Shown: positions 37,208-45,958 of the stretch, piece by piece
How the letters are laid out: every line of letters begins with the position of its first letter
Numbering within the stretch: the stretch's first letter is position 1
Source: Armatimonadota bacterium
Lineage (GTDB): Bacteria > Armatimonadota > UBA5829 > DSUL01
NCBI GenBank assembly: GCA_020846715.1
Contig: JADLDK010000011.1
Span: 46,763 to 110,762 of the forward strand
DNA length: 64,000 nucleotides
Reading direction: 5' to 3'
Notes under the pieces: model-generated
The model's database searches: none
Told to the model about the DNA's origin: nothing
Seen by the model: the letters and a program-made list of their open reading frames with translations, nothing else
Position numbers and translations under genes: made by a program

Positions 37208-38529
37208 TTCGACAACCTCACCACCACCATATGCGACGGATCAAGATACTTCCTGGCGACTCGCTGTACATCTTCCAGTGTGACCTTCTGCACGTTCTCA
37301 GCGTAGTGAACACTGTCCCGGACACTGCCAATGACAGCATAGAACCCGAGACTGCTGGCCTGTCCAGACGCCGTTTCTGTTTCGAATGCGTTTGTTCCAA
37401 GCAGATAGCGCTTGGCTGCGGCCATTTCATCTGCCGATGCTCCGTCGAGGCGAATCTTCGCAATCTCCTGGCGAATTGCGGCGAGGTTTTCATCCTCTTT
37501 TCCAGGCAGGGCGCCCGTGACCAGAGAAACCATCGCAGGCAGTTTCTGCGTAAGGAAGTTGGCCCCGACGCCAACTGAGACGTTATCCGCAGTCACAAGC
37601 CGATCGTAGAGGCAGCCAGACTCTTTGCGCGCCAGAATGGAAGCGAGAACGTCCATCGTCCAGACATCGCTGGGATCGTCCATACTGGGCCCAAGGAAGG
37701 AGACACCCAGCCACTGGGCGCCTGCGCTTTTCTCCGGAATATCTACTGGTGTGGCCTGCGTTGGAGGAGTGGCCTTCGGCGGCCAGGCGGCAGGTGTTCC
37801 ATCGGGCACTGACGAGAAGCGCTTTTCGACGCGTTTGAATATATCATCCGGTGTGACATTGCCGACGACAACGACAGTCATCGCCGGTCCCACGTAACAA
37901 CGTTTGTGGAAGGAGGCAAGCTGCTGCGGGCTGATGGAGCGAACCTGCTCCAGCGTACCGTAGACCGGTCTTCCGTACGGATGGGAGCCAAAGAGATTTT
38001 CGGCCAGAGAATCTTGTAGTAACTGCACCGGATCGGACCGGCGGCCGGCGATCTCAGAGGCGATTACCTGAGCTTCGCGAGCTACTTCAGCCGGACGGAA
38101 CACAGGGTGCAGGACGGCATCTGATAGCAAATCAAGAGCTGTATCAAGATATTCCGTGGCAATGGTGGTAAAGAAGTGTGCCCAGTCTTTCGATGTGGCG
38201 GCGTTCAGCGTGGCGCCGACGTTCTCAATCGCCAGGTCAATCTCGCCCGGACCCCGGGTCGGCGTTCCCTTGAAGATGACATGCTCGAGAAAATGGGCGA
38301 CTCCCTGTTCGTCGTCGTTTTCAAAGGCCGAGCCGGCGCGAACCCAGACATCGACGCTTACAAGTCTCAAAGACGGATCCGGAGCGACAACAATAGTCAG
38401 GCCGTTGGAAAGCGTGCGTTCGTAGGGCTGTTGCGCCAGCGCAGGCGTGGCGGACCAGACAAAAAGCAGAGCGCAAAGAGCAAAGACGGCGAGATGCGCG
38501 GTTATCTTTGGAGCGCTGGGCGCTAACAT
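37204..38529 (-). CDS. M16-family zinc peptidase, catalytic subunit
   Basis: A 441-residue protein from ATG 38529 (MLAPSAPKITAHLAVFALCA), a clear signal peptide ending ALAQ. The inverted zinc motif HFLEH lies at 79-83 (QGVAHFLEHVIFKGTPTRG), followed by the second ligand region EVAREAQVIASEIAGRRSDP and FGSHPYGRPVYGT. It is an exported metallopeptidase that degrades peptides or processes proteins. Longer in-frame starts reach 38613 and would overlap the divergent rodA start at 38552, so the shorter form is preferred. It is translationally coupled to its inactive partner. Confidence 0.92.
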   Translation of the reverse strand: MLAPSAPKITAHLAVFALCALLFVWSATPALAQQPYERTLSNGLTIVVAPDPSLRLVSVDVWVRAGSAFENDDEQGVAHFLEHVIFKGTPTRGPGEIDLAIENVGATLNAATSKDWAHFFTTIATEYLDTALDLLSDAVLHPVFRPAEVAREAQVIASEIAGRRSDPVQLLQDSLAENLFGSHPYGRPVYGTLEQVRSISPQQLASFHKRCYVGPAMTVVVVGNVTPDDIFKRVEKRFSSVPDGTPAAWPPKATPPTQATPVDIPEKSAGAQWLGVSFLGPSMDDPSDVWTMDVLASILARKESGCLYDRLVTADNVSVGVGANFLTQKLPAMVSLVTGALPGKEDENLAAIRQEIAKIRLDGASADEMAAAKRYLLGTNAFETETASGQASSLGFYAVIGSVRDSVHYAENVQKVTLEDVQRVARKYLDPSHMVVVRLSK

Positions 38530-38551
38530 ATCAGTTACTGTTTTCAAAGTC

Positions 38552-39649
38552 ATGAGTAGTCGAGTTCTCAAAAGTGCTGACTGGGTCTTGCTCACAGTCG
38601 TTGTAACGATCATTCTCTATGGAGTATTCGCGATCTATTCGGCGGCACCGAGCAAGTACGTCGCGTCCTACGTTCAGAAGCAGATTGCCACTGGAATTGT
38701 GGGGCTCGTCTTTCTAACCCTGGCGGCCAGTCTGGACGACCACATTCTACCGCGTCTGTCACGCTGGGTTTACTGGGCGACTGTCGCAGCGCTGTTGTTT
38801 GTCGACATAGCTGGCCGGCACTCCAAGGGTGCGCAGCGGTGGCTTGATCTGGGCCCTCTTCAGCTTCAGCCATCAGAACCAGCCAAGGTCGTTCTCATCG
38901 TGACACTGGCTGCGTTTTTCCTGTCGCATTATGACGAGATTCGTGAGCTTCGCACATTCATCCTTTCACTTGTCCACGTCGCACTGCCTCTCTTCCTTGT
39001 GTTCAAGCAACCAGATCTTGGGACATCGCTGGTTCTGGCGTCTATCTGGATTGGAGTTTCTCTGGCAGCGGGGGTGCGCTGGAAGTATATGCTGGCGCTG
39101 GCTGCTATGGGAGTGGTCGGCTTCTTCATCTTGTGGAATACAAACGTATTTCAGGACTATCAAAAAAAGCGTGTGGTGACCCTAATGCACCCAGAGGCGG
39201 ATGCTCAGGGGGCGGGATATCACGTAAAGCAGTCGAAAATCGCAATCGGGTCGGGCCAGTTACTCGGGAAGGGTTATCGGCACGGCACGCAGAGCCAGTA
39301 TGCGTTCATTCCCGAGCAACACACGGACTTCATTTTTACGGTGGTGGGCGAGGAGTTGGGCTTTGTCGGTTCTGCTGCGCTGATCATCCTGTACTGGATT
39401 CTCATTGCGCGCGTAGCGATGATCATGCAGGCGACAGAAGAGACTCTGGGGCGCATGATGGCGGGGGGAGTACTGGCGATGCTGCTGTTTCACGTCGTCA
39501 TGAATATTGGTATGACGATGGGCATTATGCCGGTCGTGGGAGTGCCGCTCCCATTCTTCAGCTACGGGCCGAGCAGCCTCCTCTCCATGCTCACCGCAAT
39601 GGGGCTGGTGATGGGTGTCTACCGGCGACGCCACCGCATTGCCTTCTGA
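38552..39649 (+). CDS. rodA: RodA/FtsW-family peptidoglycan glycosyltransferase
   Basis: A 365-residue polytopic SEDS protein from ATG 38552 (MSSRVLKSADWVLLTVVVTI) with about ten membrane helices. Signatures are AQRWLDLGPLQLQPSEPAKV, KQPDLGTSLVL, GKGYRHGTQSQYAFIPEQHT with DFIFTVVGEELG, and GVPLPFFSYGPSSLLSMLTA. The PEQHTDFIF and PFFSYG forms fit RodA of the elongation machinery better than FtsW. It polymerises lipid II together with a class B penicillin-binding protein, not present here. It is divergent from the M16 pair with start codons only 22 bases apart. Confidence 0.93.
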   Translation: MSSRVLKSADWVLLTVVVTIILYGVFAIYSAAPSKYVASYVQKQIATGIVGLVFLTLAASLDDHILPRLSRWVYWATVAALLFVDIAGRHSKGAQRWLDLGPLQLQPSEPAKVVLIVTLAAFFLSHYDEIRELRTFILSLVHVALPLFLVFKQPDLGTSLVLASIWIGVSLAAGVRWKYMLALAAMGVVGFFILWNTNVFQDYQKKRVVTLMHPEADAQGAGYHVKQSKIAIGSGQLLGKGYRHGTQSQYAFIPEQHTDFIFTVVGEELGFVGSAALIILYWILIARVAMIMQATEETLGRMMAGGVLAMLLFHVVMNIGMTMGIMPVVGVPLPFFSYGPSSLLSMLTAMGLVMGVYRRRHRIAF

Positions 39650-39718
39650 CCACGGTACCGCTCCAGGAGCCCTCCGCGCATCGCCTCGTGACCGCCACAG
39701 TATCCGGATTAGATGCCG

Positions 39719-39748
39719 TTGACCTTGACACTAACGGAATAGTATTAT
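39719..39748 (+). promoter_or_regulatory. Possible promoter for the polysaccharide deacetylase gene
   Basis: TTGACC (39719-39724), 18 bases, TATTAT (39743-39748), 250 bases upstream of the deacetylase. The rest of 39650-39999 shows no supported gene. Confidence 0.4.
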
Positions 39749-39999
39749 CAACCCTTGGTAGCTCGCGTGACGGCCTCCGCCCGCTCTGACAGCAGATAAA
39801 TCGCTGTCAAGAGAGGCCCGATGGCTGGTGCGCGGATAATCATGTCAAGACAAAATGCATTTCTCGCCAGAGAGATGGTAAAGAGCCAGCGGTAGTGCTG
39901 CCACACGAACGCACAGCGAGCGTGGATGTGGCAGTCGAGGCGCAACAGCTACACTGGACAGGTAACTCGTGTGAAACGTAACACTGCACAGAGGGGACG

Positions 40000-40749
40000 A
40001 TGAGGGAAGTCTTCACCCGGTTTTCAGCTCGGGCGCTCGGCTCAGGACGAGCTATCCTGGAAATCACACTGATCGGGCTCGTACTGTTGTTGTGGTTTCG
40101 TCCGGTTGGCGCCCCTGGATATGGGCGAGATGACTCACCTGTGGTATATCGGGTTCCGACAAAGCAGAAGGTTGTGGCTCTGACGTTTGACGATGGCCCC
40201 CACCCGACCTACACTCCCGAAATACTCTCGATTCTGGATCATTACCACATCAAGGCGACGTTTTTTATGATCGGACGCGAAATGTTGAAGCATCCGGAGA
40301 TCGTGCGCGAAGTCGTCAGGCGTGGCCACGTTGTGGCAAATCACACATTCTCTCATCCTCACAACATCGAGGCGGATTCTCAGGCGCAGGTAATCCGGGA
40401 ACTGGACAAATGTGAAGAGATCATCGAGCAGATGACAGGGCGGCGCGCACATCTGTTCCGCCCTCCAAGAGGTCTCGTAGACGGCACAGTACTACAGATT
40501 GCGGACGAAGAAGGATACCGGACAATTCTCTGGACGGTGTGCGCTGATCACCACGATGCTCCTACACCGGAATTGATGACCCGGAGAGTGCTCAAACACG
40601 TGCGGAGTGGCGGAATAGTCCTCGCCCATGACGGTACGTTCTGTAGTCGCTGGAAAGACGTGAAGGCGACTCCTATGATTATTGAAGAGCTGCGCCGGAG
40701 AGGCTATCGTTTTGTCACAATTCCAGAATTGCTGGCGATGCGGCGATAG
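40000..40749 (+). CDS. Polysaccharide deacetylase (NodB homology, CE4)
   Basis: A 249-residue protein anchored by one N-terminal helix (AILEITLIGLVLLLWFRPVG). The NodB domain has all five motifs: LTFDDGPHPTY, NHTFSHPH (metal His ligands), RPPRGLVD, ILWTVCADHHD and GIVLAHDGTF. It should remove N-acetyl groups from peptidoglycan or another amino-sugar polymer outside the membrane. AGAGGGG 6 bases before the ATG is a strong ribosome site. A C-terminal part PMIIEELRRRGYRFVTIPEL completes the domain. Confidence 0.93.
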   Translation: MREVFTRFSARALGSGRAILEITLIGLVLLLWFRPVGAPGYGRDDSPVVYRVPTKQKVVALTFDDGPHPTYTPEILSILDHYHIKATFFMIGREMLKHPEIVREVVRRGHVVANHTFSHPHNIEADSQAQVIRELDKCEEIIEQMTGRRAHLFRPPRGLVDGTVLQIADEEGYRTILWTVCADHHDAPTPELMTRRVLKHVRSGGIVLAHDGTFCSRWKDVKATPMIIEELRRRGYRFVTIPELLAMRR

Positions 40750-40842
40750 CAGCCTGGCTGTGCAGAAGGCAGCAAATCAATTCGGATACGTTGCCTCCGT
40801 CCACCGAAGCCCGGTCGAAGACACGACTGGCGCACGGAGGAT

Positions 40843-42168
40843 CTAATCCAGTGCCGGAGGACTTTTGAATCGCAATTCCAGAACTGTAGCGGCCGGATCC
40901 GGTTTGAGAATCTTGCCAACAACATAGTACTCGGCTTCGGGAAGGTCGAGCTTCATACAAGAGAGGCGCTGGTCAGAGCCGAGTACAACGACCTCTTCAG
41001 GCGGAGTTTTGAGACCTGCCAGCGGAAGTCCTGGTCCATCCGGCCACTCGAACATCTGAATGTAGAGATTCCTACCCTTCTGTGTACAACGCGCGTAAGC
41101 TGGGAGACCCTTCAGAGGACTTTTCTCAGTTCCGTAAATGCTCTTTCCGTTTGTCTTCATCCAACGGCCGATGTCTGCAAGCCGCTCATCTATCGCGTCT
41201 GGAAAGACACCCTCTGAGGTGGGCCCTACGTTCAGTAGAAAGTTGCCGCCCTTGGAGGCGATATCGCATAGCTTGCGAATGAGATCTGTTGAGGACTTCC
41301 AGTCAGTGTCATTCTTCGCATATCCCCACGTGCCATTGATGGTCATGCAGGTTTCCCACAGCCGTCCGTCTGGTAGAGCATCTTCCGGAATGCTTTGCTC
41401 CGGTGTGGAGTAGTCTTCGGGGAGTCTGTTCCGGTCATTTATGATGATCTGAGGCTGGAGGCGACGAATCAAGGCATTGACTTCTGCAGAGTGTAGCTCC
41501 TCTGCGCTGTGCTCCCACCCACCGTCAAACCAGAGAATGCCTACTGGGCCGTAGTTGGTAAGAAGCTCACTCAACTGGCCTTTCATATATTCAATATATC
41601 GATCCAGACTGGCGCCATCGGCTGGCCGTACGTCTGTTTCCCACGCCCGACGCGGCAGGTAGTCAGGGTGATGCCAGTCCATGATTGAGTAATAGAAGCA
41701 CAGCCGGATCCCCTGCTTCTTGCACTCTGCCGCCAGTTCTTTCATAGGGTCTTTCTTGAAGGGCGTGGCTTTTGTAATGCTGTAGTCAGTCAGAGCAGAG
41801 TCAAACATGCAGAAGCCATCGTGGTGTTTGCTGGTGATGACAATGTACTTCATGCCAGCGTCCCTGGCTGCTCGTACCCACTTCCTGGCATTGAACGAGA
41901 CAGGGTTGAACTCGGGGGCGAACCTTGCGTAGTCCGCAACCTGCATCTGCTTGTTGTTGAGATACCACTCCCCGGCGACTTTCTCACCCTTGAGATTGGT
42001 TGAGTCCGCAGGGACCGAGTAGATGCCCCAGTGAATGAACATCCCAAAGCGCGCTTCCCGCCACCACTGAGTCCGGCTCATCAGATCCGTGGGCATGGAC
42101 ACCGTCTCAGCAAACGCACCGGCACTCAGAAGCGCCGCCGCAACCACCAAGAACAACACTGTTTTCAT
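40843..42168 (-). CDS. Secreted alpha-L-fucosidase (GH29)
   Basis: A 441-residue glycosidase with a signal peptide (FLVVAAALLSAGAFA). GH29 hallmarks are WWREARFGMFIHWGIYSVPA, YIVITSKHHDGFCMFDS, CFYYSIMDWHHPDY, and the nucleophile Asp in VGILWFDGGWEHS. TWGYAKNDTDWKS and GGNFLLNVGPTSEGVFPD complete the barrel. It is expected to release L-fucose from glycans outside the cell. AGGAG precedes the ATG. It is single-gene and has a -35-like TTGACA 56 bases upstream. Confidence 0.94.
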   Translation of the reverse strand: MKTVLFLVVAAALLSAGAFAETVSMPTDLMSRTQWWREARFGMFIHWGIYSVPADSTNLKGEKVAGEWYLNNKQMQVADYARFAPEFNPVSFNARKWVRAARDAGMKYIVITSKHHDGFCMFDSALTDYSITKATPFKKDPMKELAAECKKQGIRLCFYYSIMDWHHPDYLPRRAWETDVRPADGASLDRYIEYMKGQLSELLTNYGPVGILWFDGGWEHSAEELHSAEVNALIRRLQPQIIINDRNRLPEDYSTPEQSIPEDALPDGRLWETCMTINGTWGYAKNDTDWKSSTDLIRKLCDIASKGGNFLLNVGPTSEGVFPDAIDERLADIGRWMKTNGKSIYGTEKSPLKGLPAYARCTQKGRNLYIQMFEWPDGPGLPLAGLKTPPEEVVVLGSDQRLSCMKLDLPEAEYYVVGKILKPDPAATVLELRFKSPPALD

Positions 42169-42200
42169 TTGGACTCCTGACTTGCATTGACTTTTGCGAA

Positions 42201-42229
42201 GGGTAGCGCACAGGGACAGATTCTGTCAA
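42201..42229 (-). promoter_or_regulatory. Possible promoter of the fucosidase gene
   Basis: On the minus strand a consensus TTGACA (42229-42224), 17 bases, then a weak CTACCC (42206-42201). The -10 is poor, so an activator may be needed. Confidence 0.4.
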
Positions 42230-42467
42230 TGGATTTCTCAAAAGCACCGTACCGAACAGGACAGCCTACCGAAGCTAATCGAGGTTATGGCAATGGCGAC
42301 GTGCCAAGGAAAGGCGCAAACCAGCACCGTTTCCACACAAAGTGACACGCATCCTCAGAAAATGTATTGATTGGCTTTCTTTTGCGGACAGCGATGTGTT
42401 ATGCTTTTGGAGTACATCAGCGGCCAGTTACGGGCTGCTGAATCTGGCATGTACGCAAGGTGATTTG

Positions 42468-43181
42468 ATGAAGCTGTCCTGTCGACGCAGCCGCACCTGG
42501 AACCACCTCCAGGTGCGCATCCGGCAAATCCGTTCCGGATTTACACTGATTGAACTTCTGGTGGTGATCGCAATCATTGCCATCCTCGCTGCGATTCTCT
42601 TCCCTGTCTTTGCGCAAGCGCGCGAACGGGGGCGGCAAACTCAGTGCCTGTCCAATCTCAAGCAGTTGTCACTGGGCTTTATCCAATACTGTAGCGACAA
42701 CAATGGCCGGATGCCGAGCACTGGCACCTACCACCCGGAGAGAATGCCCAACTGGTGCGGTTCAGTAGATACCCATAAACTCGTCTACCCCGAGAACGGC
42801 TCACTGTGGCCTTACGCGAAAAGCAGGGGGATCTATCTGTGCCCCACCGACAAAAGGCTACCAGCCGAACAGATTGATGGGAGGCCGCGCAATTTTGCGC
42901 TGTCCTACAGTGTCAACGACGTACTGCATCTCCGTAACCTCGACTAGGCGTTGTCAGATGTGGACCCTGCGAGAGTGATGATGATAATTCACGAAAGCCG
43001 CAAGACCATTAACGACGGCCTCTACCTCTGGAAGAACAACGCGAACGACGATCCAGACAACGTGCACTGGGACGGGACGACCATTATCTACTGTGACGGG
43101 CACGGGAAACGTCTCTCCTACACTGAATTGAGACGCCAGCAATACTCCAGGCCGCCAGAATGGGACGTCACGCCGCTGTAG
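42468..43181 (+). pseudogene. Type II pseudopilin-like protein with H-X9-DG motif, interrupted by one in-frame TAG
   Basis: The frame from ATG 42468 (AAGGTGA upstream) begins with a basic leader and the prepilin motif [20 protein letters not shown], then [20 protein letters not shown], the DUF1559/H-X9-DG pseudopilin type. It meets TAG at 42945-42947 (codon 160). The same frame continues without shift: DVDPARVMMIIHESRKTIND, NVHWDGTTIIYCDGHGK (a perfect H-X9-DG) and ends TAA-free until 43181. Together the two parts give the normal 237-residue architecture. TAG ends other genes in this window, so this is a nonsense mutation, a readthrough site or a sequencing error. Upstream, 42230-42467 has no other gene. 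Confidence 0.85.
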
Positions 43182-43444
43182 TCTGGTAAAGTTCGACCGG
43201 CCTTTTCCGGCATCTCGGGCGCCTGTCTGAGCCCCCGGAGAGGCCGGATAGACGTTTCACCTGGGGCCGATATGGGCTATACTTCATTGCGCAGCAGTCG
43301 CGTGCAGAGTGTGGCCCTGCGCGCGCTGCATTGTCCTGAGCTCTGGAAGATGGCGCCGCGAAAACACGCCACTCCAGATGTTCAGGAGCCGCAGGCAAGC
43401 TGTGCACGACAATTCCCACTGTGAGGAAACCAGGAGTAGCCAAC

Positions 43445-43906
43445 ATGTCACCGCGAATTCCCTACAACAAGATCCCGTCCGAAGTAATGACAGCTTTTCA
43501 AACCGTCGAAAAGTATCTTCACACCACCACTCTTGAACCCAAGCTCAGAGAACTCGTGAAAATGCGCGCTTCTCAGATTAATGGCTGCGCGTACTGTTTG
43601 GACATGCACACAAAAGATGCCAAAGAACTCGGTGAGACTGAGCAGCGCATGTACTGTCTGCCAGCCTGGCACGAGTGCCCGTTCTACACAGATAGGGAGC
43701 GAGCGGCGCTGGCGTGGACGGAGACGGTGACCCTGGTTTCTGAAACCGGCGTGCCGGATGAGGCTTTTGAAAAAGCGCGCGAGCAGTTTTCGGAAAGAGA
43801 GTTGGTTGATCTAACTTTGGCAATCACATCAATCAACACCTGGAACCGCCTGTCTGTAAGCTTCAGACCTGAAGTGGGTAACTACAAGCCGCACGACCAC
43901 GATTGA
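43445..43906 (+). CDS. AhpD-like carboxymuconolactone decarboxylase family protein
   Basis: A 153-residue helical protein from ATG 43445 (MSPRIPYNKIPSEVMTAFQT). The active-site motif is C48-A-Y-C51-L-D-M-H55, the AhpD-type CxxC with His, within RASQINGCAYCLDMH. LTLAITSINTWNRLSVSFRP closes the core. Such proteins use the CxxC for peroxidase-type thiol chemistry. No peroxiredoxin or reductase gene neighbours it. The intergenic stretch 43182-43444 may contain a weak promoter (TATACT at 43278-43283). Confidence 0.92.
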   Translation: MSPRIPYNKIPSEVMTAFQTVEKYLHTTTLEPKLRELVKMRASQINGCAYCLDMHTKDAKELGETEQRMYCLPAWHECPFYTDRERAALAWTETVTLVSETGVPDEAFEKAREQFSERELVDLTLAITSINTWNRLSVSFRPEVGNYKPHDHD

Positions 43907-43920
43907 TTGCGTGCGCGGGC

Positions 43921-45006
43921 CTACCTGACGCGTAATCGCCATTCAGCGGGAATGCCATTCAGGCTCCAGAGAACGCCGGAAAAGGGCAGTCTCTCCTGAG
44001 GCTCGGACAGGGAGTCGCTGCCTTCACTTTGTCTAGTCCGCAATATTGCGACAGAGCCTGAATTGGCGTCCCGGCCCAGTTGCCAGGACAAAAACAGGCA
44101 CCGCAAGAGTACAAGGTCCCGGTACAGAGCCAGCCCGGCAATCAGCCACCATCGAAAGAGGTCTTCTGCCTTGAGCGCCGGTGGAAAGGAGCCAGAGATA
44201 ACTGCCACCGCACCGGCCCACAAACTCAGCAGAGCCGCGGCAGGAACTGAGAAACGCAATAGCCCACGCCGATAGCGCTGGATTTCGGCGCATTCCTCGT
44301 TCGTGAGAAAGCGGTTGTTGTGGTACACGTTGCGCAGGGCTTCGTCTTCATACGGCTGCACCCAGTCAGCCGCCAGCATCGCTCCAGCAGGGACATCAGC
44401 TACGTCTGTGCGCGCCACGACAGTCGACGGCTGCAACCACCGCTCATGCGCTGTCCTTTCCCCGTTAACCCGCCAGATGACTCCGGACGCAGGGAGGACC
44501 TCGGCACTCTTCAACATAGGAAGCCGCATTCTTTGCAGCGGGCGCGGCAGAGAGGCGCTCGCAAACGGCTCCTCTGGCTGGTACACTTCAACAGTCGCTT
44601 CACCCACATCCGCATGAAGCGTCCGCGCCAGGCGGAAAAGGTGCCGGGCACGAAGCATAGCCCCGGCAAACAACGCAAGACTTGCCACAACAACCACGCC
44701 TGTCAGGATGTCAGCAACTTCCTGCGAGCGCTCGGCAACTCCATCGGAAGCGGCTGCGACAAGAGCGGAGAGAGGAAAAACGCAGATCATCGCGACAACC
44801 CACACCCACCCGCGACTCCGCAAACGCGATCTAAGCGCAGCGACCTCGGCCAGCTCGCCGCTTTCCAGCGCTCTGACCCCGGAGCACGGAATCCCGATCC
44901 ACCATCGCGTTGTTCCTGCAGATGTCATAGAGCGGAAAAGGGGCGCCGCTGCTTTGCTTGCATTACGCTCAGATAGGCTGGCGCCCGTTCGCAAAGACTG
45001 CGTCAC
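43921..45006 (-). CDS. Multi-pass membrane protein of unknown function
   Basis: A 361-residue protein with two pairs of hydrophobic helices: VWVVAMICVFPLSALVAAAS and ILTGVVVVASLALFAGAML near 70-120, then RFSVPAAALLSLWAGAVAVI and WWLIAGLALYRDLVLL near 250-300. Between them is a soluble part with GVIWRVNGERTAHERWLQPS, a phrase echoed at the end by GVLWSLNGIPAEWRLR, suggesting an internal repeat (VxWxxNG). No family is recognised. It starts 12 bases after the lipA stop, so it may be the last gene of the pdhA-pdhB-lipA operon. Confidence 0.65.
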   Translation of the reverse strand: MTQSLRTGASLSERNASKAAAPLFRSMTSAGTTRWWIGIPCSGVRALESGELAEVAALRSRLRSRGWVWVVAMICVFPLSALVAAASDGVAERSQEVADILTGVVVVASLALFAGAMLRARHLFRLARTLHADVGEATVEVYQPEEPFASASLPRPLQRMRLPMLKSAEVLPASGVIWRVNGERTAHERWLQPSTVVARTDVADVPAGAMLAADWVQPYEDEALRNVYHNNRFLTNEECAEIQRYRRGLLRFSVPAAALLSLWAGAVAVISGSFPPALKAEDLFRWWLIAGLALYRDLVLLRCLFLSWQLGRDANSGSVAILRTRQSEGSDSLSEPQERLPFSGVLWSLNGIPAEWRLRVR

Positions 45007-45018
45007 TACGACGCAAAG

Positions 45019-45957
45019 CTATACGGCTTCCTCCGCGTGGTAGGATGAGCGCACAAGTGGTCCGCTGACAACGTGACGGAAACCCATCTTGTAGCCTTCG
45101 TCTTTCAGCCAGTCGAACTCCTCAGGCGTCACCCAGCGCTCGATGGGCAGATGGTCCTCAGATGGGCGCAGATATTGCCCGAGAGTCAGAATGCTGACCC
45201 CCACCCGGCGCATGTCCTGAAGTGTTTCCAGAATCTCTTCCAGTTCTTCTCCGAGGCCGAGCATAATTCCGCTTTTCGTCGGGATCGTGGGATCGATCTC
45301 AAAGGCCATGCGCAGCACGTCCAGAGAGCGATCATAGCGCGCCTGAACGCGCACCTTTTTCGTCAGACGCCGCACGGTTTCCAGATTGTGGTTATAGATA
45401 GCCGGCCTGGCTCTCAGAACAGTCTCCACACCGCTCCACGCGCCCTTAAAGTCCGGCGTGAGCACCTCAACGGTAACGCCGGGAATCGCTTCGTAAACAG
45501 CCTGAATGCAGGACGCAAAATGGGAAGCGCCTCCATCAGGCAGCTCATCGCGCGTGACAGAGGTGATAACCACATGCCGCAGTTTCATCCTGCGCGCAGC
45601 TTCAGCGAGGCGGCTAGGCTCGCCAGGGTCCAGGGGCTCTGGGCGTCCAGTCTTGACTGCGCAGAAGCGGCAGGATCGGGTGCACACGTCACCCATAATC
45701 ATGAACGTGGCGGTCCCACGAGTCCAACACTCACCCAGATTTGGGCAACGGGCGGACTCGCAGACAGTGTGCAACTCTCCGAGCGCGCCTTTCATGTGGT
45801 CGTAAACATCAAAGGACACCGCGCGCGCCCGCATCCATGAGGGTTTGTTTCCGACCGGAATAGCGGAGGAGCCGCCACCTCCGCATCCAGCCGCACGAGA
45901 GGCCTTCGGCTCCGGCCGCAGACTCAATGCTTCAAGCGGAATGACGGACTGACTCAT
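45019..45957 (-). CDS. lipA: Lipoyl synthase
   Basis: A 312-residue radical SAM enzyme that inserts two sulfur atoms into octanoyl groups on lipoyl domains. The auxiliary cluster ligands are C66, C71, C77 (CESARCPNLGEC) and the radical SAM triad C92, C96, C99 (CTRSCRFC). ITSVTRDELPDGGASHFASC and the C-terminal RSSYHAEE (conserved Arg-Ser-Ser-Tyr) are standard. A Gly-rich insertion (GCGGGGSS) lies in the N-terminus. It follows pdhB after 1 base; making the lipoyl cofactor of pyruvate dehydrogenase fits that position. Confidence 0.97.
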   Translation of the reverse strand: MSQSVIPLEALSLRPEPKASRAAGCGGGGSSAIPVGNKPSWMRARAVSFDVYDHMKGALGELHTVCESARCPNLGECWTRGTATFMIMGDVCTRSCRFCAVKTGRPEPLDPGEPSRLAEAARRMKLRHVVITSVTRDELPDGGASHFASCIQAVYEAIPGVTVEVLTPDFKGAWSGVETVLRARPAIYNHNLETVRRLTKKVRVQARYDRSLDVLRMAFEIDPTIPTKSGIMLGLGEELEEILETLQDMRRVGVSILTLGQYLRPSEDHLPIERWVTPEEFDWLKDEGYKMGFRHVVSGPLVRSSYHAEEAV

Positions 45958-45958
45958 T

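Noticed and set aside
42945..42947. TAG recoding as a sense codon throughout the genome
   Set aside because: TAG is the normal stop of the Hsp70-TPR gene, recA and the GT4 gene in this window.
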